Positions 13,709-21,758 of a stretch of 64,000 nucleotides of DNA are shown here, piece by piece. Source of the DNA: CALMEH01 sp031409875 (GTDB lineage: Bacteria > Acidobacteriota > Blastocatellia > Pyrinomonadales > Pyrinomonadaceae); NCBI GenBank assembly GCA_031409875.1, contig JANNYB010000045.1, forward strand, positions 23,492 through 87,491, in the 5' to 3' direction. The number at the start of each line of letters is the position of its first letter. The first letter of the stretch is position 1. Under the pieces are notes generated by a model, which saw only the letters and a program-made list of their open reading frames with translations, did not search any database and was not told the DNA's origin. Made by a program: the position numbers and the translations under genes.

Positions 13709-15294
13709 CCAAACCTTTCACGCAAATCTTTTTTCAATATCTTTCCCGTCAAATTTCGCGGTAATTTATCAATAAATTCAACCGACTTCGGCTTTTTGAA
13801 ACCTGCTAATTTGCCTTCGCAAAAATCTATCAAATTTTTTTCCGAAACATTCGCACCTTCTTTCAAAACGACAATCGCTTTAACTTCTTCGCCCCATTTT
13901 TCGCTCTCGACACCGATGACGGCGACTTCGTAAATCGCGGAATGTTCCTGCAAAACTCTTTCGACTTCCGACGGATAGACATTCAACGCGCCCGACACAA
14001 TCATATCGTTTTTGCGGTCAACCAAATACAAATAACCGTCCAAATCCAGCCGCGCCATATCGCCCGTGCGAAGCCAACCGTTTTTTAAAGTCTTGGCAGT
14101 TGCCGCGTCATTATTCCAATAACCAAGCATATTCGCTTCGGTGCGAATCGCAATTTCGCCCGTTTCATTTGCGGGCAAAAAATTCCAATCTTCGTCAACA
14201 ATCCGCACATCAACATTCGTCTGCGCTCTGCCGCACGATTGCAAAAGATGTTTCCGTGCCGGATTTTCCAACGCTTCGCGGTGTTCCGATGGCTCTAAAA
14301 CCGTTCCCGCGCAACCTGTTTCGGTGGTCGCAAAAGTCTGTCGAAAACCGCACTTTGGAAATCGCAACATCGCCTCACGCAAAACATTTTCGGGAATCGG
14401 TGAACCGCCGTAAAGCAAAACTTCTAAAGAACTTAAATCGTATTTTTTAGAAACTTCCGAAGCCAACAACATCTGAATCGTGGTCGGCACAAGATTTGTA
14501 AAAGTAATTTTATCGCGCTCAATCGTCGCGCAAGCGGTTTCCGTTTCATAATTTATCAACGAAATTTGCGATGCGACATAAACCGCGCAAAATACGCCCG
14601 CAATTCCCGCCGCCGAATAAAGCGGACTCGGAAGCATAACTCTGTGCGTCTGCCGCGAAGCAATCGCGTGAACGTGAACCAACATTCCAACCAAAAGAGA
14701 GCCGTGCGAATAAACCGCGCCTTTCGGAAATCCGGTTGTTCCCGATGTGTATAAAAGCATTGCCGCATCTTCATATTTCAGATTACAAATTTCAGATTTC
14801 AGATTCGCTTCGCGTTCCAATTTGAAATTTGAAATTTGAAATTTGAAATTTTCAATCAAATTTTCAAAGAACTCGGAATTGATAACTTGTTCTAAAAAAT
14901 CAATTTTTTCTTTAACTTCAAGTGCATTTTGCTCGGTTGAAGCGTCGCAAATAATCGCTTTTGCGCCCGAATTTTCGACAATAAATTTAACTTCGTTTGC
15001 CGTCAGACGATAATTTATCGTTACCGAAATCAATCCGACTTGTGCCAAACCGAACAACGCTTCAACCCATTGATTCGAGTTTTTCGCATAAATTGCCACA
15101 CGGTCGCCGCGTTTCAGACCCAATTCAAAAAGCGAGTTCGCAAAAGCCTTTGCCCTCGCATCCAATTCCTTCCAAGTAAATTTTTTGTCGCCGAAAATCA
15201 ACCCGACATCGTTGGGAAAATTTCTCGCGTTTCGCGCTAACAAATCGCCTGCTGAATTTAATCCGCCAAAAATCATCGCCGAGTTTGAAAACAT
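13705..15294 (-). CDS. AMP-dependent acyl-CoA synthetase/ligase
   Basis: 529 residues from ATG 15294 (another ATG at 15276 is possible; a TTG at 15357 lies inside the promoter region). It activates a carboxylic acid with ATP and CoA in the cytosol. Seen motifs: P-loop LLYTSGTTGFPKG, TTETG, and GWLRTGDMARLDLDGYLY-LVDRKNDMI, and the C-terminal Lys in LTGKILKKDLRE. Residues about 148-174, just before the P-loop, are an in-frame palindromic repeat (FKFQISNFKLE ... LKSEICNLKYE). The gene is divergent from hyuA, with overlapping promoters and an operator site at 15394-15418 between them. Substrate unknown; the context suggests a carboxylate of the amide pathway. Confidence 0.85.
   Translation of the reverse strand: MFSNSAMIFGGLNSAGDLLARNARNFPNDVGLIFGDKKFTWKELDARAKAFANSLFELGLKRGDRVAIYAKNSNQWVEALFGLAQVGLISVTINYRLTANEVKFIVENSGAKAIICDASTEQNALEVKEKIDFLEQVINSEFFENLIENFKFQISNFKLEREANLKSEICNLKYEDAAMLLYTSGTTGFPKGAVYSHGSLLVGMLVHVHAIASRQTHRVMLPSPLYSAAGIAGVFCAVYVASQISLINYETETACATIERDKITFTNLVPTTIQMLLASEVSKKYDLSSLEVLLYGGSPIPENVLREAMLRFPKCGFRQTFATTETGCAGTVLEPSEHREALENPARKHLLQSCGRAQTNVDVRIVDEDWNFLPANETGEIAIRTEANMLGYWNNDAATAKTLKNGWLRTGDMARLDLDGYLYLVDRKNDMIVSGALNVYPSEVERVLQEHSAIYEVAVIGVESEKWGEEVKAIVVLKEGANVSEKNLIDFCEGKLAGFKKPKSVEFIDKLPRNLTGKILKKDLRERFG
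14774..14852. repeat. AAATTTGAAATTT palindrome inside the acyl-CoA ligase gene
   Basis: Right arm words AATTTGAAATTTGAAATTTG face left arm CAAATTTCAGATTTCAGATT around CGCTTCGCG. It is translated without a stop as the FKFQISNFK...LKSEICNLKYE stretch just before the ATP-binding loop. The same word family is in frame in the SucC-like gene at 49335-49371 and between genes at 38724-38746. Confidence 0.7.
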
Positions 15295-15350
15295 CAAAAT
15301 CGTAACATAATGATTTGATATAAGTCTAGGACAAATTTTCACTTTATTCT

Positions 15351-15379
15351 TTGACAAATTTACGTTTCTGTCAAATAAT
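15351..15379 (+). promoter_or_regulatory. Sigma70-type promoter of hyuA
   Basis: TTGACA (15351-15356), a 17-base spacer and AATAAT (15374-15379) make a near-consensus promoter. The predicted start of transcription lies just before the operator at 15394. The spacer is itself symmetrical (TTGACA ... TGTCAA), so the opposite strand reads TTGACA-N17-AAGAAT, a plausible overlapping promoter for the divergent acyl-CoA ligase gene. Confidence 0.55.
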
Positions 15380-15393
15380 AAATGAAAAATATA

Positions 15394-15418
15394 TTTGTTA
15401 TAAATCTATAACTAATTT
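15394..15418. promoter_or_regulatory. Palindromic operator site 1 (hyuA / acyl-CoA ligase)
   Basis: TTTGTTATA-AATC-TATAACTAA, matching the six-site consensus TTTGTTATA-N4-TATAACAAA with one mismatch. It lies between the divergent acyl-CoA ligase and hyuA genes, at the predicted hyuA transcription start, which fits repression. Confidence 0.75.
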
Positions 15419-15439
15419 AACTGAACCAAAGGAAAAACT

Positions 15440-17491
15440 ATGAGCTATCGTCTTGGAATTGATGTCGGCGGAACATTTACCGACCTTTTGCTTTTTAACG
15501 AAGAAACGGGCGCAATGACGCTCGAAAAAACGCCTTCGACTCCGGCTGACCAATCAATCGGAATCTTGAGCGGCATTCACAAAATCGTGGATGCGGCGGG
15601 ACTTGCGCCCGAAGATTTAGATTTAATTTTGCACGGAACGACGGTTGCGACCAACGCCGTTTTGGAAGGAAAAGGCGCACTCGTCGGGCTGATTACGACG
15701 CGCGGATTTGAACAAATCTTGCACGTTGCGCGTTCGCAAACGCCGGGACCGCTTGCCGGTTGGATAATTATGCAAAAGCCCGACCCGCTTGCGCCGCTTT
15801 ATTTGACGCGCGGCGTTTCGTGTCGGATGACGGCAAAAGGTGCGGAATCTTCGCCGATTGACGAAATGGAAGTTCGTCAATTTATCAAAGATTTGCACGA
15901 TGCAGGCATCGAAGCCTTGACGATTTCGTTGATAAATTCGTTCGCCGGAAACACGCACGAACGGCGCATCCGCGACATCGCCGCCGAAATGTATCCCGAA
16001 CTTCCGGTAACAATTTCGACCGATATTTTGCCCGAATTCCGCGAATATGAACGCTGTCTGACGACGGTGATGAACAGTTATGTGCGCCCGAAAATGGCGA
16101 ATTATCTCAAAGGAATTCAAGAGAAATTAGCCGAAGCAAATCTTAATCCGACGGTCAACATCGTCCGTTCAGACGGCGGCGTTATGTCAATCGAAGCGGC
16201 GAAACAATCGCCCGTCAAAACACTTCTTTCAGGTCCGAGCGGCGGCGCAGTCGCGGCGGCTTACGTTGGCGAACTTGCGGGATTTGACAAAGTTTTGGGC
16301 TTCGATATGGGCGGAACTTCGACCGACGTTTGCGTTACGATGGGCGGCGAACCGAATCTCGTGCGCGAAACTCGCGTCGGCTATTATCCGGTCAAAGCAT
16401 CAAGCGTTGATGTGCGAACCGTCGGCGCGGGCGGCGGCTCAATCGCGCACGTTCCGATGACCGGCGCATTACGAGTCGGACCGCAATCTGCCGGAGCAGA
16501 TCCCGGACCGGCGGCTTACGGCAAAGGTGGCGAAGAACCAACCGTTACGGACGCAAACGTAGTTTTAGGACATCTTCCGCCAAGACTTTTAGGCGGCGAA
16601 ATGTCGCTCGATGTCGAGAAAGCGCGTGAAGCCGTCAAAAAAATCGCCGACACTTTGGGCTTAACCATCGAACAAGCCGCGCAGGGAATTATTGATATTG
16701 TCAACGAAAATATGTTCGGCGCACTGCGTTTGGTTTCGGTGCAAAGAGGTTTAGACCCGCGTGATTTCGCGCTCGTCGCATTTGGCGGCGCAGGACCGCT
16801 TCACGGCAATTATTTGTCGAAACTTTCGGGCGCGTTTCCGTGCATTTCGCCGCCAACTCCGGGCGTTTTGTCCGCACTCGGTTTTCTGCATTCCGACATC
16901 AAAAACGAATTTTCGCAAACGATGATTCGTGAATTAAACAAGATTGATTTAGCCGAATTCGGCGAAATTTTCGCAAAATTAGGCGGCGAATCCACCGACT
17001 GGCTCGATGGCGAAAGCATTGCCAAAGACCGTCAAAAATTGGTTTATCAAGTTGACGTGCGTTATTACCGACAAGGTTTTGAATTTCCCATTTCCGTCCA
17101 ACCCGACCAACTTTCAACCGAAGCAGGCAAACAGCAATTTATCGCCGATTTCAAAGAAATTCACGAAAAAAATTACGGCTTCAACATTGAATCGGCAATC
17201 GAAATCGTCAACCTGCGCTGCATCGGCATCGGTCAAGTCCGCAAAGTCGAACTGCCGAAATTTGAATCGGGCGATGAAAATGCAACTTCGGCAATCGTCG
17301 AAATGTATCAGGCTTGGTTTGACGGAAAGCAACTCGACACAAACATTTACGACCGCAAACAACTAAAACCGAATCATCGAATTGCAGGTCCGGCAATCAT
17401 CACGCAAAAAGATTCGACAACCGTAATTTTGCCCGCGCATCACGGCAAAGTTGATGAATATTTGAACATTTTGATTTATCCTAATGACTGA
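15440..17491 (+). CDS. hyuA: Hydantoinase/oxoprolinase subunit A (HyuA family)
   Basis: 683 residues, the normal length for the A subunit of ATP-dependent hydantoinase/5-oxoprolinase-type enzymes. The N-terminal phosphate-binding strand is RLGIDVGGTFTDLLLF, the second ATP motif is GFDMGGTSTDVCV (about 289-301), LHGTTVATNAVLEGKGA is also conserved, and the C-terminal domain holds YRQGFEFPISV. With HyuB it opens cyclic amides (N-methylhydantoin, oxoproline) using ATP, or carboxylates ketones in related enzymes. hyuB is 18 kb away, but both have the same operator, so they probably work together. A GGAAA ribosome site precedes the ATG. Confidence 0.88.
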   Translation: MSYRLGIDVGGTFTDLLLFNEETGAMTLEKTPSTPADQSIGILSGIHKIVDAAGLAPEDLDLILHGTTVATNAVLEGKGALVGLITTRGFEQILHVARSQTPGPLAGWIIMQKPDPLAPLYLTRGVSCRMTAKGAESSPIDEMEVRQFIKDLHDAGIEALTISLINSFAGNTHERRIRDIAAEMYPELPVTISTDILPEFREYERCLTTVMNSYVRPKMANYLKGIQEKLAEANLNPTVNIVRSDGGVMSIEAAKQSPVKTLLSGPSGGAVAAAYVGELAGFDKVLGFDMGGTSTDVCVTMGGEPNLVRETRVGYYPVKASSVDVRTVGAGGGSIAHVPMTGALRVGPQSAGADPGPAAYGKGGEEPTVTDANVVLGHLPPRLLGGEMSLDVEKAREAVKKIADTLGLTIEQAAQGIIDIVNENMFGALRLVSVQRGLDPRDFALVAFGGAGPLHGNYLSKLSGAFPCISPPTPGVLSALGFLHSDIKNEFSQTMIRELNKIDLAEFGEIFAKLGGESTDWLDGESIAKDRQKLVYQVDVRYYRQGFEFPISVQPDQLSTEAGKQQFIADFKEIHEKNYGFNIESAIEIVNLRCIGIGQVRKVELPKFESGDENATSAIVEMYQAWFDGKQLDTNIYDRKQLKPNHRIAGPAIITQKDSTTVILPAHHGKVDEYLNILIYPND

Positions 17492-17493
17492 AA

Positions 17494-17567
17494 TTTAACG
17501 CAGCGAGCGCGGAGAACGCCTTGTTTTTTAGAAATTTCTCGGCGTTCCCCGCGCTCTCTGCGTTAAA
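17494..17567. terminator. Long palindrome after hyuA
   Basis: Arms 17494-17520 and 17541-17567 match at 25 of 27 positions and contain TTAACGCAG and GCGCGGAGAACGCC words. The loop is TTGTTTTTTAGAAATTTCTC. It separates hyuA from the nitrilase-like gene and may end the hyuA transcript; it also belongs to the AACGCAGAG word-repeat family seen at 28898. Confidence 0.65.
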
Positions 17568-17575
17568 ATATTCTT

Positions 17576-18598
17576 ATGGAAAGTTATCGAGCTATCGCTT
17601 TGCAGGTCAAAACCTTTGCCGTCAATCGCGCCAAATCTAAGCACGAAGCGCACGAAATTATCAAACAGACGATTGCGCGGCTAGACAGGCAAATCTTTGG
17701 AAGCATTGCGTTTGTCGGTTTTGATACGAAGCTGATTGTTCTGCCCGAATATTTTTTGACGGGATTTCCGATGGGCGAATCAATCGAAGAATGGCGCGAA
17801 AAGGCTTGTTTGGAAATTGACGGTGAGATTTACGAACTTCTTGGGAAAATCGCTCAGGAACGCAAAATTTTTCTTTCCGGAAACGCTTACGAATTAGACA
17901 AAAACTTTCCCGAACTTTATTTTCAAACGTCTTTTATTATCGCGCCAAACGGCGAAGTCGTTTTGCGTTATCGGCGTTTGAATTCGATGTTTGCGCCAAC
18001 GCCGCACGATGTTTGGGACAAATATCTCGACATTTACGGACTCGAAGGCGTTTTTCCCGTCGCCAAAACTGAAATCGGAAATCTTGCTTGCATCGCTTCG
18101 GAAGAAATTCTTTATCCCGAAATCGCGCGGTGTTTGGCAATGCGCGGCGCGGAAGTTTTCTGTCATTCGTCGTCGGAAGTTTTCGGAATGCAAAACACGC
18201 CGAAAACGGTCGCCAAACTCGCCCGCGCTTATGAAAATATGGCTTACGTCGTTTCGGCAAATTCGGGCGGACTTGCCGACATTGCAATTCCCGAAAATTC
18301 AACCGACGGCGGCTCAAAGATTGTTGATTACAAAGGTTTGATAATCGCCGAAACCGCGCAAGGCGAATCAATCAACGCGTTTGCCGAAATAGATTTAGCC
18401 GCACTTCGCCGAAATCGCAAACGCGCCGGAATGGCAAATATTCTCTCGCGCCAACGCTTTGAACTTTACGCCGAATCTTACGCCAAACATTCGTTTTATC
18501 CGCCAAATACTTTGCTCGATAAAAAAGCGGAGCGGGCGCATTTTGTCGAAACGCAGAAAGCCGTGATTGAAAAATTAGAGAAAGAAGGAAAGATTTAA
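17576..18598 (+). CDS. Nitrilase-superfamily protein with altered catalytic residues
   Basis: 340 residues with the carbon-nitrogen hydrolase fold: LIVLPEYFLTGFP carries the first catalytic Glu (about 60), FIIAPNGEVVLRYRRLN is the place of the catalytic Lys, and LACIASEEILYPEIARCLAMRGAE is the nucleophile region. In active nitrilases these read YRK and C-x-D/E-x-x-x-PE; here Arg and Ser stand in their place. So two of the three catalytic residues seem replaced, unless the nearby Cys three residues earlier takes over. It might be a non-catalytic or differently working amidase. It lies downstream of hyuA on the same strand. Confidence 0.75.
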   Translation: MESYRAIALQVKTFAVNRAKSKHEAHEIIKQTIARLDRQIFGSIAFVGFDTKLIVLPEYFLTGFPMGESIEEWREKACLEIDGEIYELLGKIAQERKIFLSGNAYELDKNFPELYFQTSFIIAPNGEVVLRYRRLNSMFAPTPHDVWDKYLDIYGLEGVFPVAKTEIGNLACIASEEILYPEIARCLAMRGAEVFCHSSSEVFGMQNTPKTVAKLARAYENMAYVVSANSGGLADIAIPENSTDGGSKIVDYKGLIIAETAQGESINAFAEIDLAALRRNRKRAGMANILSRQRFELYAESYAKHSFYPPNTLLDKKAERAHFVETQKAVIEKLEKEGKI

Positions 18599-18600
18599 AA

Positions 18601-18680
18601 GTTCGGAATCCACGCTTCAGCGTGTGGTTTCCGCCAGCGAAGCGCGGCGGAAACGCAAACTAAAGTTTGAACTCCAAACT
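18601..18680. repeat. Cruciform element, short version
   Basis: Starts GTTCGGAATCC, has mini-hairpin CACGC-TTCA-GCGTG, core GTTTCCGCC-AGCGAAGCGC-GGCGGAAAC, mini-hairpin AAAC-TAAA-GTTT and ends GAACTCCAAAC. It has the same plan as the elements at 10791 and 37551. It lies between the convergent nitrilase-like gene and the secreted-protein gene. Confidence 0.78.
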
Positions 18681-18681
18681 T

Positions 18682-19413
18682 TTATTTTATCGTAAAAATC
18701 TCATCGGCAATCGGCTCGTTGACCTTGAAATCCGACCAAAAAACTTCCGTCGTTTTTACGCCGTCGTTAAAAATTCGCAAACTTCGCGGTTGGATGAAAT
18801 TGACATTTTTGACGCGCACGAAATCATCGTAAAATCTTTGATGAAAACCGATTGGCGTTTTGAAAAAAGCGGCGCGGATGTAGAAAGTTTTTCGGTCAAT
18901 GCCGAAAATCGTTTCGGTTTTTTTCGGGTCAATTATTTTGATGAAATAACACAAATTTCCGTCAACTTTGTCGTCGGGCAAGCGGACAATTTGAAAATCT
19001 TTGTTCTCGACAAAGCGGAAAATCGAAAATCCGAAATTATTGCCCCAACGCAATAATTCTTCCTGCGTTTTGGCTTCGTCGCTCAAGTTTTGAAAGGTAT
19101 TTTTGCCGTCAAAAGCAATTTGGAAAAACAACTTATCACCTTCAAAGGCATCAAATCGAACCTTGCCATTGGCGTTTCTCGCGCCGTCGTTTTCATCGGG
19201 AAAGACGCGCCACATTTTGTAATTGTTCAGTTTTTTCGGCGTTCCAAACCAATAAATCGTTGCCGTTCCCGCAAGTTGCAAAGTTTTCGGTCTGCGCCAA
19301 GTTTCGCCGCCCGATGCCGCGATTGTTTTCTTCGCAATTTCGAGCGGCGTTAATTCCTGCGCCTGCGCCGAAAAAGCGAAAGCCAAATAAATTAGAATCA
19401 AGTAGAATCTCAT
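18682..19413 (-). CDS. Secreted hypothetical protein
   Basis: 243 residues with a clear signal peptide (MRFYLILIYLAFAFSAQAQ, cleavage after AQA) so it acts in the periplasm or outer membrane. The mature part starts LTPLEIAKKTIAASGGETW, which resembles outer-membrane lipoprotein-sorting-like (LolA-fold) proteins common in Acidobacteriota and Bacteroidota, and runs as a beta-rich fold to the end (FWSDFKVNEPIADEIFTIK). Function unknown. It is the last gene before a convergent cruciform element. Confidence 0.65.
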   Translation of the reverse strand: MRFYLILIYLAFAFSAQAQELTPLEIAKKTIAASGGETWRRPKTLQLAGTATIYWFGTPKKLNNYKMWRVFPDENDGARNANGKVRFDAFEGDKLFFQIAFDGKNTFQNLSDEAKTQEELLRWGNNFGFSIFRFVENKDFQIVRLPDDKVDGNLCYFIKIIDPKKTETIFGIDRKTFYIRAAFFKTPIGFHQRFYDDFVRVKNVNFIQPRSLRIFNDGVKTTEVFWSDFKVNEPIADEIFTIK

Positions 19414-19427
19414 TGAAAATATTTTTC

Positions 19428-19482
19428 GCCCGCGAATTATTTATTTTGATTTATTCGCGTAGATTCGCGTAAATTCGCAGGC
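19428..19482. repeat. CGCGAATT word-repeat palindrome
   Basis: CGCCCGCGAATT at the left and repeated TTCGCGTA-GATTCGCGTA-AATTCGCAGGC at the right, of the same family as 27940, 33577, 35579 and 52811. Here the left arm is shortened. It lies between two minus-strand genes. Confidence 0.6.
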
Positions 19483-19489
19483 AAAATTC

Positions 19490-19936
19490 TTATGCAACTT
19501 TTCGTTCGTCAATAACGGTTAATTTCGCAAATTCGCCGTTCTCGAAATGTTGCCACGTTCGGCAACGGTGCGTGTCCGATTCGAGCGTGATGATTTCGAC
19601 AAATTTATTGTTCGGCTGGTCTTTATAAACCCAAGTCAAAAAAATGCAATCATCATCAACTTCAGTTGATTCGCCTTTCAGACGCGGATTGTCGAATTTT
19701 AGCCAACCGTCTTTCAGTTCGCCCGGAAACTCTTTGGTTTCAACCTTTCCATCGTCCCAAGTATAGACATTTTGCTGATAATATTCGTCAACGCCGTTCG
19801 TGCGGCAGGTCAGACGGCTTTTGTGATGATCCAAAATCTCGCCCGTTTTCGCATCAATCAAAGTATAAGTTCCTTCCCAAATTCCGTTGTGCCGCAAAAA
19901 GACCGGAAATTCGACCGCTGTTTTTGCTTCGCTCAT
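19490..19936 (-). CDS. Lipocalin-like protein (DUF3598-type)
   Basis: 148 residues, no signal peptide, beta-rich: FLRHNGIWEGTYTLIDAKTG, then SRLTCRTNGVDEYYQQN and FVEIITLESDTHRCRTWQHF. The start 'HxGxWEGxY' and the barrel-like strand order resemble DUF3598-type lipocalin-fold proteins, so it probably binds a hydrophobic or small ligand in the cytosol. The gene has a strong GAGGTG ribosome site and is preceded by operator site 2, so it belongs to the same regulon as hyuA, hyuB and the CoA enzymes. That makes it a candidate carrier or enzyme of the pathway. Confidence 0.6.
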   Translation of the reverse strand: MSEAKTAVEFPVFLRHNGIWEGTYTLIDAKTGEILDHHKSRLTCRTNGVDEYYQQNVYTWDDGKVETKEFPGELKDGWLKFDNPRLKGESTEVDDDCIFLTWVYKDQPNNKFVEIITLESDTHRCRTWQHFENGEFAKLTVIDERKVA

Positions 19937-19947
19937 AATTTCACCTC

Positions 19948-19975
19948 AATTTGTTATAGATTTATGACAAATTTT
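19948..19975. promoter_or_regulatory. Palindromic operator site 2 (lipocalin-like gene)
   Basis: TTTGTTATA-GATT-TATGACAAA, one mismatch to the consensus, 12 bases upstream of the start codon of 19490-19936. A TATGAT -10-like hexamer (minus strand, 19986-19981) puts the likely transcription start inside the site. Confidence 0.72.
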
Positions 19976-19986
19976 GAAAAATCATA

Positions 19987-20179
19987 TCGCATTTTGACAA
20001 AAAAAGGAAGAACAAATCGCTGATTCATTCTTCCTTTCGGATAAATTTATTGGTAGTGTTTCAAAATTTACGCTTAAAAAAAAATACTTTCGGAATATGT
20101 GATAAGTGAAAGGTGATAAATGAGAGGTAAAAACTCGCGCTCCGAGCTATCACTTTGCACTCTCCTATAAAAACCAACA
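19987..20179. other. Intergenic region with no recognised feature
   Basis: AT-rich sequence between the promoter of the lipocalin-like gene and the end of the next minus-strand gene. A short direct run GTGATAAGTGAAAGGTGATAAATGAGAGG near 20100 is echoed by inverse words (CTATCACTTTGCACTCTCC), a weak word-repeat palindrome. Nothing else is seen. Confidence 0.4.
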
Positions 20180-20686
20180 TTATTTATCTACTTTTCGCCA
20201 CATTCCTTTATAGACGTAAGCACCTGCGCCGGGGGACATTATCATTGTTCCGGCAAATATCGTAACGGCGGAACAAAGCACGGCTTCGCTATGCACTTCG
20301 CCCAAAGTAACGATTGACAAGCCGAGACCTTTACCGCCATCTTCGATTCTGGAGGCACTAATCGTAATCAGATGTCCGGCACCAACCAAATCATTATAAT
20401 TGAGCTTTCCCCAACCGGACGGACCTTTGTAGAGCGGTCCGCCCCAAGTGTCATAACTTTCGTCGGAATAAGAAAACCCAGCCGGTAATCCGATTGATAC
20501 GCCGACTCCCAAACCGCCAAATTCAAACCATTGCTCAGTGCTGTCTGAACTATCTTTAATCCGTATGCCGCCAACTGCTCCGGCAATCGGTCCGCCGCTG
20601 ACTTCCGCACCTCGACTGCAATCGAGATACAGCGTGCTTTTTTGGCTTTTCGCCAATACTAACATTGCCAATATAATCTGTAACAT
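20180..20686 (-). CDS. Hypothetical Gly-rich protein
   Basis: 168 residues. The hydrophobic start (MLQIILAMLVLAKSQ) may be a weak signal; the rest is Gly and Ser rich with short strands: GGPIAGAVGGIRIK, EFGGLGVGVSIGLPAGFSYS, GHLITISASR and a hydrophobic C-terminal stretch (VTIFAGTMIMSPGAGAYVY). No named domain recognised. The gene is the last of four with the same GGAGAAA ribosome site (20180 to 23465), which are likely one operon. Confidence 0.5.
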   Translation of the reverse strand: MLQIILAMLVLAKSQKSTLYLDCSRGAEVSGGPIAGAVGGIRIKDSSDSTEQWFEFGGLGVGVSIGLPAGFSYSDESYDTWGGPLYKGPSGWGKLNYNDLVGAGHLITISASRIEDGGKGLGLSIVTLGEVHSEAVLCSAVTIFAGTMIMSPGAGAYVYKGMWRKVDK

Positions 20687-20730
20687 CTTTTTTTTCTCCT
20701 AAAATTATTAATTCTGCTCTTTTTGAAAAT

Positions 20731-21240
20731 CTAAAAACCGCCTGCAACTGTCGGAACACTTGCCGGACGCGGCGTAACGACTTGAGTTTCATTGACGACA
20801 TCAATCGAAGGCGGCGGAACGCTTGCCGAATTTTGCATCGGAATCAAAAAAGGCGTTGCCTTCCAGCCTTCGGGATTGTAATGTGCCGCGCTCGAATTCA
20901 AAAAACTCAAGGTATAAATCGTTTTGGAAATTGAGCCGTAAAGACTTTGGTTGCGGATGCGGTCAACCCGTCCATCAACCAGAATCTCGCCCGGATGCTC
21001 GTAACTGCAATCGAGTTGAAATTTCAAAATCCAATTTCGCGTAACGGGTCCGCAAACGCCGTCAACCGTCATATTTCCCTGCGGACGAAAATCTATCGAA
21101 ACCGCTTCGTAATAAATCTTCAAAAGATACTGCACCAATTTCACATCGTCGCTCAAATTCGGACAATTTTTCCCGACGGCGTGAACCACGTTATAAAAAA
21201 CCGAAGTCTCCGCTTCGGGCGATGAATCTATAAATCCCAT
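20731..21240 (-). CDS. Peptidoglycan-binding-like (PGB_1-type) protein
   Basis: 169 residues. Residues about 28-80 (CPNLSDDVKLVQYLLKIYY ... GNMTVDGVCGPVTRNWILKFQ) match the repeat of peptidoglycan-binding domains: N-D-V-x-x-V-Q-x-x-L, then V-D-G-x-x-G-P-x-T. The Pro-rich tail (PPPSIDVVNETQVVTPRPAS) looks disordered. No signal peptide is visible, although such proteins usually meet the cell wall, so export might need holin-like or other systems. It is in the GGAGAAA-type operon with other unknown proteins. Confidence 0.6.
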   Translation of the reverse strand: MGFIDSSPEAETSVFYNVVHAVGKNCPNLSDDVKLVQYLLKIYYEAVSIDFRPQGNMTVDGVCGPVTRNWILKFQLDCSYEHPGEILVDGRVDRIRNQSLYGSISKTIYTLSFLNSSAAHYNPEGWKATPFLIPMQNSASVPPPSIDVVNETQVVTPRPASVPTVAGGF

Positions 21241-21266
21241 AATTTTTCTCCTTTCTGCCTGTCGCT

Positions 21267-21650
21267 TTATTTTTTAATTGCTCTTGTCGGAAACTTCATT
21301 TCCCAAGAGATGTCTTCATTCGTCGTAGAATTTCTGCCGAAACCTCTGATAATTTCCAGCGGCAACAATTTTTCCGCAAAATTTATGGGAACTATGCTCA
21401 AAACCAAAAGTTGATTTGCGTGTTGCCTGAAAAGAGGATCGTGAACATTGTTTGTGCGGGCAAGAAGTATCCCGTCGCGCCAATAACCCCACCAGCCCGA
21501 TTTCGGTCCGAATTCATAACGTCCCGCAACCTTCTGCCACCAAAAATGGCTTCCGAGTGGACTGCCGTCCGACACATAACCAATCATCACCGTGCAGGAA
21601 AGATTAGTGTTAACCGTCGTAACTGTTGTTTCAATTTGCCACACTTTCAT
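21267..21650 (-). CDS. Hypothetical protein
   Basis: 127 residues without signal peptide. Trp-rich central part (GSHFWWQKVAGRYEFGPKSGWWGYWRDGILLART) followed by a hydrophobic strand (QLLVLSIVPINF). No family recognised. Strong GGAGAAA ribosome site, 26 bases from the next gene; part of the 20180-23465 group. Confidence 0.5.
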   Translation of the reverse strand: MKVWQIETTVTTVNTNLSCTVMIGYVSDGSPLGSHFWWQKVAGRYEFGPKSGWWGYWRDGILLARTNNVHDPLFRQHANQLLVLSIVPINFAEKLLPLEIIRGFGRNSTTNEDISWEMKFPTRAIKK

Positions 21651-21662
21651 AATTTTTTTCTC

Positions 21663-21740
21663 CTATTTTTCAAAATTTGCCGCCGAATTTGCACAAATCA
21701 AAAGCCTTCCGTCCGTTGTTTCAGTTGGATCTCGAATCCG
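21663..21740 (-). pseudogene. 3' remnant of the 95-residue gene at 23459-23746
   Basis: The minus strand reads ETTDGRLLICANSAANFEK and a stop, nearly the same as ETTDGRLLICVASAVN in the intact gene 23459-23746. Upstream residues (RIRDPT) no longer match, and there is no start codon. The secreted-protein gene 21759-23465 lies between the two copies, so duplication or recombination placed it there. Confidence 0.7.
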
Positions 21741-21758
21741 GGGAAAATCATTAAATTT

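Noticed and set aside
15295..15357. TTG start giving a longer acyl-CoA ligase
   Set aside because: This region is the overlapping promoter area of the divergent genes and the extra residues do not match the family start.
18667..19056. 129-codon plus-strand frame
   Set aside because: It is antisense to the secreted protein 18682-19413, which has a clear signal peptide; the plus-strand frame has none and no family pattern.
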